A stretch of 64,000 bases of DNA from Brevinema_A sp051649605 (GTDB taxonomy: Bacteria; Spirochaetota; Brevinematia; Brevinematales; Brevinemataceae). Position numbers and translations under genes: made by a program. The stretch spans positions 20,734 through 84,733 of the forward strand of contig JBOFHK010000008.1 of the NCBI GenBank assembly GCA_051649605.1, written 5' to 3'. How positions within the stretch are numbered: the first letter of the stretch is position 1; the number at the start of each line of letters is the position of its first letter. Below are positions 60,029 to 64,000 of this stretch, piece after piece. Under the pieces are notes generated by a model that worked only from the letters and a program-made list of their open reading frames with translations, was not told where the DNA came from and ran no database searches.

Positions 60029-61807
60029 ATGCTAGCTATTGCACAAAAAAACTATAAAAACATTTTATTTGTTATTGTTTCTTCTCAAATTCTTTATCTT
60101 GGACTTCATTTACAGTTTGTATTTGGGATGCCTCAAGCAGGTTTGACTATCAGAGATAGTTTATATTTTTTGTTTATAGGAGTAGGATTATTTCTACTAT
60201 CTCAAGGAGATAAACTCTTATATTTCACTGGTTATTTAGTGATTTTATGGCCTACAGTGATATTACAATATTTTTATATTAAAATTTTTAATAAACCTTT
60301 TCTTATTTCTGAACTACTACATTTTTTAACCTTGTTACAAATTTCCCCCATATATCTAAAAATTTCTTATACCATTTTATTTATTTTATGGATAGGTGCT
60401 ATCGGTTATCTAGGGTACCGTTTGATAAAAATTTGGTATACCCTTAGGATTTATAGTAAAATCGTTCCTCTTATCATTATAGGATACTATAGTTATTTCT
60501 TTTTAACTCCTATAACGGCTGCATCTTGGCGAGAAGATCCTACAGCGAATTTTTTCTTTAGGGGGATTCTCGAGACAATTACTACAAAAACAATAGAATC
60601 CAATATTATTTTATCTCCAGATACGGTTACCGAAAGTGTCAATTATTTAAAAAATAAAGAGCAACGGCGTCAAATGTATCCTATTTCTCAATCACCCCAA
60701 GAGCTTCCCTTACAAAAACGTCCTATCATTATTTTAACTTTTGAATCTTTCTATGATTATAAGCATTTTCTTCCTCTTTTTGAGAAAGACCCTTTCCCCC
60801 AAGAATATCGACAACTAATGAATCAAAATACTTATACAGGGCCAAACCAATCATTTGGTAGTTTCGATGCTCGTTTTGTAAGTCTGACGGGCTCTCTTCC
60901 TTTTGAATCTCTTTCACGAAACAAGGATATTCCCTATCAAACTTTAGGAAATATCCTTTCTAATTATGGATACCGTGTGTACGCTTTAGAAAGTGTAAAC
61001 CCTACTTATAGTTTACCTACTTATTATAAGCTTTGGGGATTTCAAATAGCGAAATTTGAACTTTTTGGAAATGATTGGGGGGGGAAACGAATTAACCCTG
61101 ATACTTATGAGAAAAATATTACAAAGATTATTCAAGAAACTCCTGACGAAATTACCCCATTTTATTTCGGTTTCACCTTTTTAGGACATGGAAATTCTTG
61201 TCAATTTACTGAGAAACTAGCAGACCCGAATGTTAATCTAACACCTTATCTGTCTTTATTTAAAGACCAAAAACGAGCAAAACAACTCTTAAAAGCCAAT
61301 ATTTTTAATGCTCAACGATTACTTTCAATTAAGAAAATGATTCTCAAAAAGTATCCTGATGCCTTAATTGTCTTTAAAGCTGATCATTATAGTACAGAAC
61401 TTTATCAATCTATGAATAGTCCTAATAATCAAATCCCAAATATTTATATCGAAGCATTCAAAAATGATCCTGCCCCATTACCTTTTTTGGTTATTGATGG
61501 AACAAATGGTATCCTCCCTATAGCCAAAGGATTTTCTCCTGCCAATATTCCTCTCATGGTACTTGCAGAGAGTCAATTACCTTATAAAGATACTACACTA
61601 TCTCTTTTTTACCGAGATATTCCTAAAAATATGCTGATGATTTACCATAACTGGTACAGTAACGAGCAACTTTTTCCAATTTCGCTAGAAACAAATAAAG
61701 AATATTTTGATTATTATCAAGCGATCCGCACCGTATCTCAAGATTTATATAAAAATCAAAGTAATTCTCTCACCTTAAAATTGATCACTAATCATGACGA
61801 GAAATAA
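60029..61807 (+). CDS. LTA synthase/sulfatase-family membrane phosphotransferase
   Basis: A 592-residue protein. Five N-terminal membrane helices (~10-160) are followed by an extracytoplasmic sulfatase-fold domain. Metal/catalytic motifs are ILTFESFYDY with Glu239, the nucleophile region SFGSFDARFVSLTG (Ser where LtaS has Thr), FTFLGHGNS and VFKADHYSTE (DH metal ligands). Relatives transfer glycerol-phosphate, phosphoethanolamine or similar groups onto membrane glycans. The exact substrate is unknown here. GGAGAG before ATG 60029 sets the start; TTG 60014 is unlikely. It is a single-gene unit ending in a terminator. Confidence 0.82.
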   Translation: MLAIAQKNYKNILFVIVSSQILYLGLHLQFVFGMPQAGLTIRDSLYFLFIGVGLFLLSQGDKLLYFTGYLVILWPTVILQYFYIKIFNKPFLISELLHFLTLLQISPIYLKISYTILFILWIGAIGYLGYRLIKIWYTLRIYSKIVPLIIIGYYSYFFLTPITAASWREDPTANFFFRGILETITTKTIESNIILSPDTVTESVNYLKNKEQRRQMYPISQSPQELPLQKRPIIILTFESFYDYKHFLPLFEKDPFPQEYRQLMNQNTYTGPNQSFGSFDARFVSLTGSLPFESLSRNKDIPYQTLGNILSNYGYRVYALESVNPTYSLPTYYKLWGFQIAKFELFGNDWGGKRINPDTYEKNITKIIQETPDEITPFYFGFTFLGHGNSCQFTEKLADPNVNLTPYLSLFKDQKRAKQLLKANIFNAQRLLSIKKMILKKYPDALIVFKADHYSTELYQSMNSPNNQIPNIYIEAFKNDPAPLPFLVIDGTNGILPIAKGFSPANIPLMVLAESQLPYKDTTLSLFYRDIPKNMLMIYHNWYSNEQLFPISLETNKEYFDYYQAIRTVSQDLYKNQSNSLTLKLITNHDEK

Positions 61808-61837
61808 TAAAAGCACAGGAGAATCCTGTGCTTTTAT
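61807..61837. terminator. Terminator between converging genes
   Basis: ATAAAAGCACAGGA / TCCTGTGCTTTTAT with a three-base loop. It overlaps the stop codon of each flanking gene and can serve both. Confidence 0.85.
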
Positions 61838-62154
61838 CCTATAATATCTAAAGAATGGCCATTATCTTCATCCAATAATGCCTTTTCTGGATACTCTTTG
61901 TCTTCATGAAAATTCTTATGCTGGTGGGGATGAAACTCCCCGTTAGTATCAGTCATTCCTTGTTTAATCGTATCCATAATTTCGGTATGATTATCTTCTT
62001 CTGGAATTTTTGATACAGATTCTTTTTGTTTGATATTTTGCTCTACGAGATGTTGTACTTGGGTCATATGTTTGATATTTTGGTCAGAATCGAGAGGTTT
62101 TGTATTTTGAGAATTAGTAATAGCCATCATCATATCAAGTGGTTTGATACTCAT
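61834..62154 (-). CDS. Small soluble conserved-type protein
   Basis: A 106-residue hydrophilic protein with an N-terminal MSIKPLDMMMAITN motif, then Gln/Lys-rich helical and His/Glu-rich acidic parts (EFHPHQHKNFHEDKEYPE). The N-terminal pattern resembles short spirochaete and clostridial proteins of the 'M.I.P.D.Q' type; this is a memory-based resemblance, not checked. The function is unknown. It lies 24 bases beyond the 3' end of the RNase P RNA gene on the same strand, with GGGGAGG before the ATG. Confidence 0.7.
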   Translation of the reverse strand: MSIKPLDMMMAITNSQNTKPLDSDQNIKHMTQVQHLVEQNIKQKESVSKIPEEDNHTEIMDTIKQGMTDTNGEFHPHQHKNFHEDKEYPEKALLDEDNGHSLDIIG

Positions 62155-62177
62155 CGATACCTCCCCAGAAATAAAAA

Positions 62178-62546
62178 AATACCAATAGAAATAAGCCGGA
62201 TTCTGTTTATAAAGAAAACATCTATCTTATTATTATTATTACTAATAATAATTTTTGCGATCTACCCGTATGCATTGTAAAACCAACAATAAACACACTG
62301 CTTGATCTTGCCTTAAGGAGGGTTTATCATGCCTTTTCTCTTGTGAGAAAAGCGGTAGGCTCTTACCCTACCTTTTCACCATTGTGATCTTATATAATAT
62401 AAGACTTGCACTGTATATTTTCTGTGACACTTTCCCGCATATTATAAATAATATGGACGGCTCTTAACCGTTCCTTGGTTTTTTAAGGTCCAGACTTTCC
62501 TCTCTTATCTTTAAGAAGATTACGAGCGTTTTCTTCTATTGGTATT
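62178..62546 (-). ncRNA. rnpB: RNase P RNA (bacterial class A)
   Basis: The minus strand has the conserved cores: GAGGAAAGTCTGGAC (62503-62489), ACAGAAA...TACAGTGC, GGGTAAGAGCCTACCG, AAACCC...GGCAAGATCAAGCAG and the 3' ATCCGGCTTA. The ends pair as helix P1 over 13 bases (AATACCAATAGAA / TTCTATTGGTATT), which sets the limits given; a T run follows. It is the catalytic RNA that trims tRNA 5' ends. It starts at the base just after the stop codon of the upstream LysM gene. Confidence 0.95.
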
Positions 62547-64000
62547 CTACTTTTGTTTTTTTGTTAATTCTGTGTAGGAGTTTAAAACATTCACGACTTT
62601 ATTTTTATCTCTCATTTCGATATAGAGTTTAGGTTTTTTGTCAATATTATTAATTCCAGTAGATCCTAATAAATACCCTGCTGGAATTTCCTGCCCAGTT
62701 TTCACATTAAGGCGATCTAATTCTGCATAAACTAAAGTTCGATCACCACTGAGATCTAAAATAATCACATTCTGTAAGGCATTAATATAACCAGCGTATT
62801 GAACTTTTGCTACACTTGGAGAAGTAATTGTTGTTTTTTTATCTAATAGTAAGTTTACTCCTCTACCAGATGTCGATGCTGAAATAATATTAGCATATTT
62901 TACAGGAAGGGGAACGTTTTTGAAGCGATTACTGTTGATTCCTGAACCGGATTTGTTTTTAATATACTCTGCTTTTTTACTCGTTGGTGGGGCAATAGAT
63001 TTTTTAGTAATAGTGGGCATATCTACCACATGAATTTTTAACGATTCCCCGATATTGATATGAGTTGTACGTTTATTATTCCAAGACAATAGCTGAGAAC
63101 GTTGTACTTTATGTTTTATAGCTATTCCATCTAAGGTATCGCCGCGTTTTACTTTGTAAGTAATTAATTTTGTGTTTTTAGCTTGAGTAGGACGCTCGGT
63201 ATTTTTTGTTACTTTTACCGATATTGTTAATGTCTCTCCAATAAGAAGCTTGTCTGAGTTTTTATTATTGAGTTTTTTAATCTCTGAAGGAGTTGTTCCA
63301 AACTTAGCGGCAATATAAGAAAGATTTTCTCCTCTACGGACAGAGTATTGGAGGGTTTTATACTTCGTAGTATCAGGAGTTTTTTTTGCGCCATAAATCG
63401 TTAATTGTTCATTGATATAAATATTGGATGATTTTTTATTATTCCACTGGATAATTTCTTTAGAAGATACGCCATGATTAATCGCAATCTGCCCTAAGGT
63501 ATCACCAGATTTTACACGATAAGTAATTTTCTCTATATTTACAGATCTCTGAGGGACTTCTCGATTACCAACAATAAGTTTTTCTCCAATATAAATAGAG
63601 CTGGATGTTTTATTATTAAGTTGTCTTAATTTTGGAACAGTGGTTTTATATTTTAGAGCCACATCACTAAGAGTGTCGCCACGTTTTACTTGATAAATAA
63701 TAGGGTTTGTTTTAGCAACCTGTATAGAGGTATTTGTTGTTTTTTTAGAAACAGGAATACGAAGTGTTTGTCCTTCGATTGTATGGTTTTCTGATATATT
63801 GTTAAGAGTAACAATATATTGAATTTTTGTGTTAAACTGTTCCGCAACACTTTGAAAAGTATCGCCGTTTTTTACGGTATAGGTAGTAATAGAAGAAGGA
63901 ATATAAAGACGTTGTTTCTCATAAACAAATTCCCCATAAATATCGTTTAATTTTCTAATATCTGTAACGGCAATCCCTCGATTTTTTGCTATTTTCCATA
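62547..64000 (-). CDS. Multi-LysM protein with degenerate M23 domain, 5' end outside window
   Basis: The frame is open to the right edge (484 codons visible). At least five complete LysM modules are seen (each ~45 residues, YxVKRGDTLxxIA...NN....I..G..L.I) plus a partial one at the edge. A C-terminal M23/LytM-like fold follows (GRGVNLLLDKKTTITSPSVAKVQYAG; NVIILDL; LVYAELDRLNVKTGQEIPAGYLLGSTG; KLYIEMR). The M23 zinc ligands (HxxxD, HxH) are absent, so it is probably a non-enzymatic, EnvC/NlpD-like activator or wall scaffold. A signal peptide would be outside the window. Confidence 0.85.
   Translation of the reverse strand, partial: WKIAKNRGIAVTDIRKLNDIYGEFVYEKQRLYIPSSITTYTVKNGDTFQSVAEQFNTKIQYIVTLNNISENHTIEGQTLRIPVSKKTTNTSIQVAKTNPIIYQVKRGDTLSDVALKYKTTVPKLRQLNNKTSSSIYIGEKLIVGNREVPQRSVNIEKITYRVKSGDTLGQIAINHGVSSKEIIQWNNKKSSNIYINEQLTIYGAKKTPDTTKYKTLQYSVRRGENLSYIAAKFGTTPSEIKKLNNKNSDKLLIGETLTISVKVTKNTERPTQAKNTKLITYKVKRGDTLDGIAIKHKVQRSQLLSWNNKRTTHINIGESLKIHVVDMPTITKKSIAPPTSKKAEYIKNKSGSGINSNRFKNVPLPVKYANIISASTSGRGVNLLLDKKTTITSPSVAKVQYAGYINALQNVIILDLSGDRTLVYAELDRLNVKTGQEIPAGYLLGSTGINNIDKKPKLYIEMRDKNKVVNVLNSYTELTKKQK

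Overview
The window is an AT-rich bacterial chromosome segment. It probably comes from a spirochaete, or a similarly reduced didermic bacterium. The didermic character is shown by an LptC/LptA-like pair, many short lipoproteins with lipoboxes and several secreted proteins. The spirochaete guess rests on overall style (AT content, lone asnA, a LysM/degenerate-M23 protein, a small MSIKP-type protein). No rRNA or other diagnostic marker is present, so the assignment is tentative.

Layout. 1-6.7 kb: a TrmB-like regulator (cut by the window edge), lptA and lptC homologues, tRNA-Glu, a secreted ankyrin-repeat protein, trigger factor and two small secreted proteins. 7.0-11.7 kb: a sugar-use locus of PTS EIIC, a GH2 glycosidase and a ROK sugar kinase. 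Two near-identical promoters carry the same palindrome between their -35 and -10 boxes. 11.8-18.1 kb: housekeeping genes (fabZ, an RNase HI-like gene, asnA, a manganese/ArsP-type transporter, udk and nupC), then tRNA-Ser(CGA).

18.2-37.2 kb is one accessory region bounded by tRNA-Ser on the left. It holds a large serine recombinase with small phage-type genes, and a packaging module (small-terminase-like, large terminase, ParB-methylase) with no capsid, portal or tail gene. About 0.8 kb of structured non-coding DNA follows. Then comes a defence island: two C5-cytosine methyltransferases, a LlaMI/ScrFI-like endonuclease and an overlapping GajA-GajB (Gabija-type) pair. A lipoprotein converges on a LysM protein plus M15 peptidase pair, and a small odd repeat-bearing gene closes the region.

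37.4-64 kb is again core. It contains a secreted HEAT-repeat protein and grpE-dnaK-dnaJ, with a textbook sigma-54 promoter upstream of grpE. A pst phosphate operon has two different PstS lipoproteins and a palindrome over its promoter. Next are an HD-GYP-like protein with Cys in place of the HD-motif His, an orphan beta-class adenine methyltransferase, an EamA exporter, a frameshifted small secreted protein and a polar amino-acid ABC transporter. The potABCD polyamine transporter is preceded by a long leader that encodes a 40-residue peptide. The window ends with an LTA-synthase-like phosphotransferase, the RNase P RNA gene and a multi-LysM protein with a degenerate M23 domain.

Working together: nupC-udk imports and phosphorylates nucleosides. 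EIIC-GH2-ROK would import, hydrolyse and phosphorylate a glycoside. pst, the amino-acid transporter and pot supply phosphate, amino acids and polyamines. The accessory block combines a stripped phage-like element with at least two anti-phage systems.
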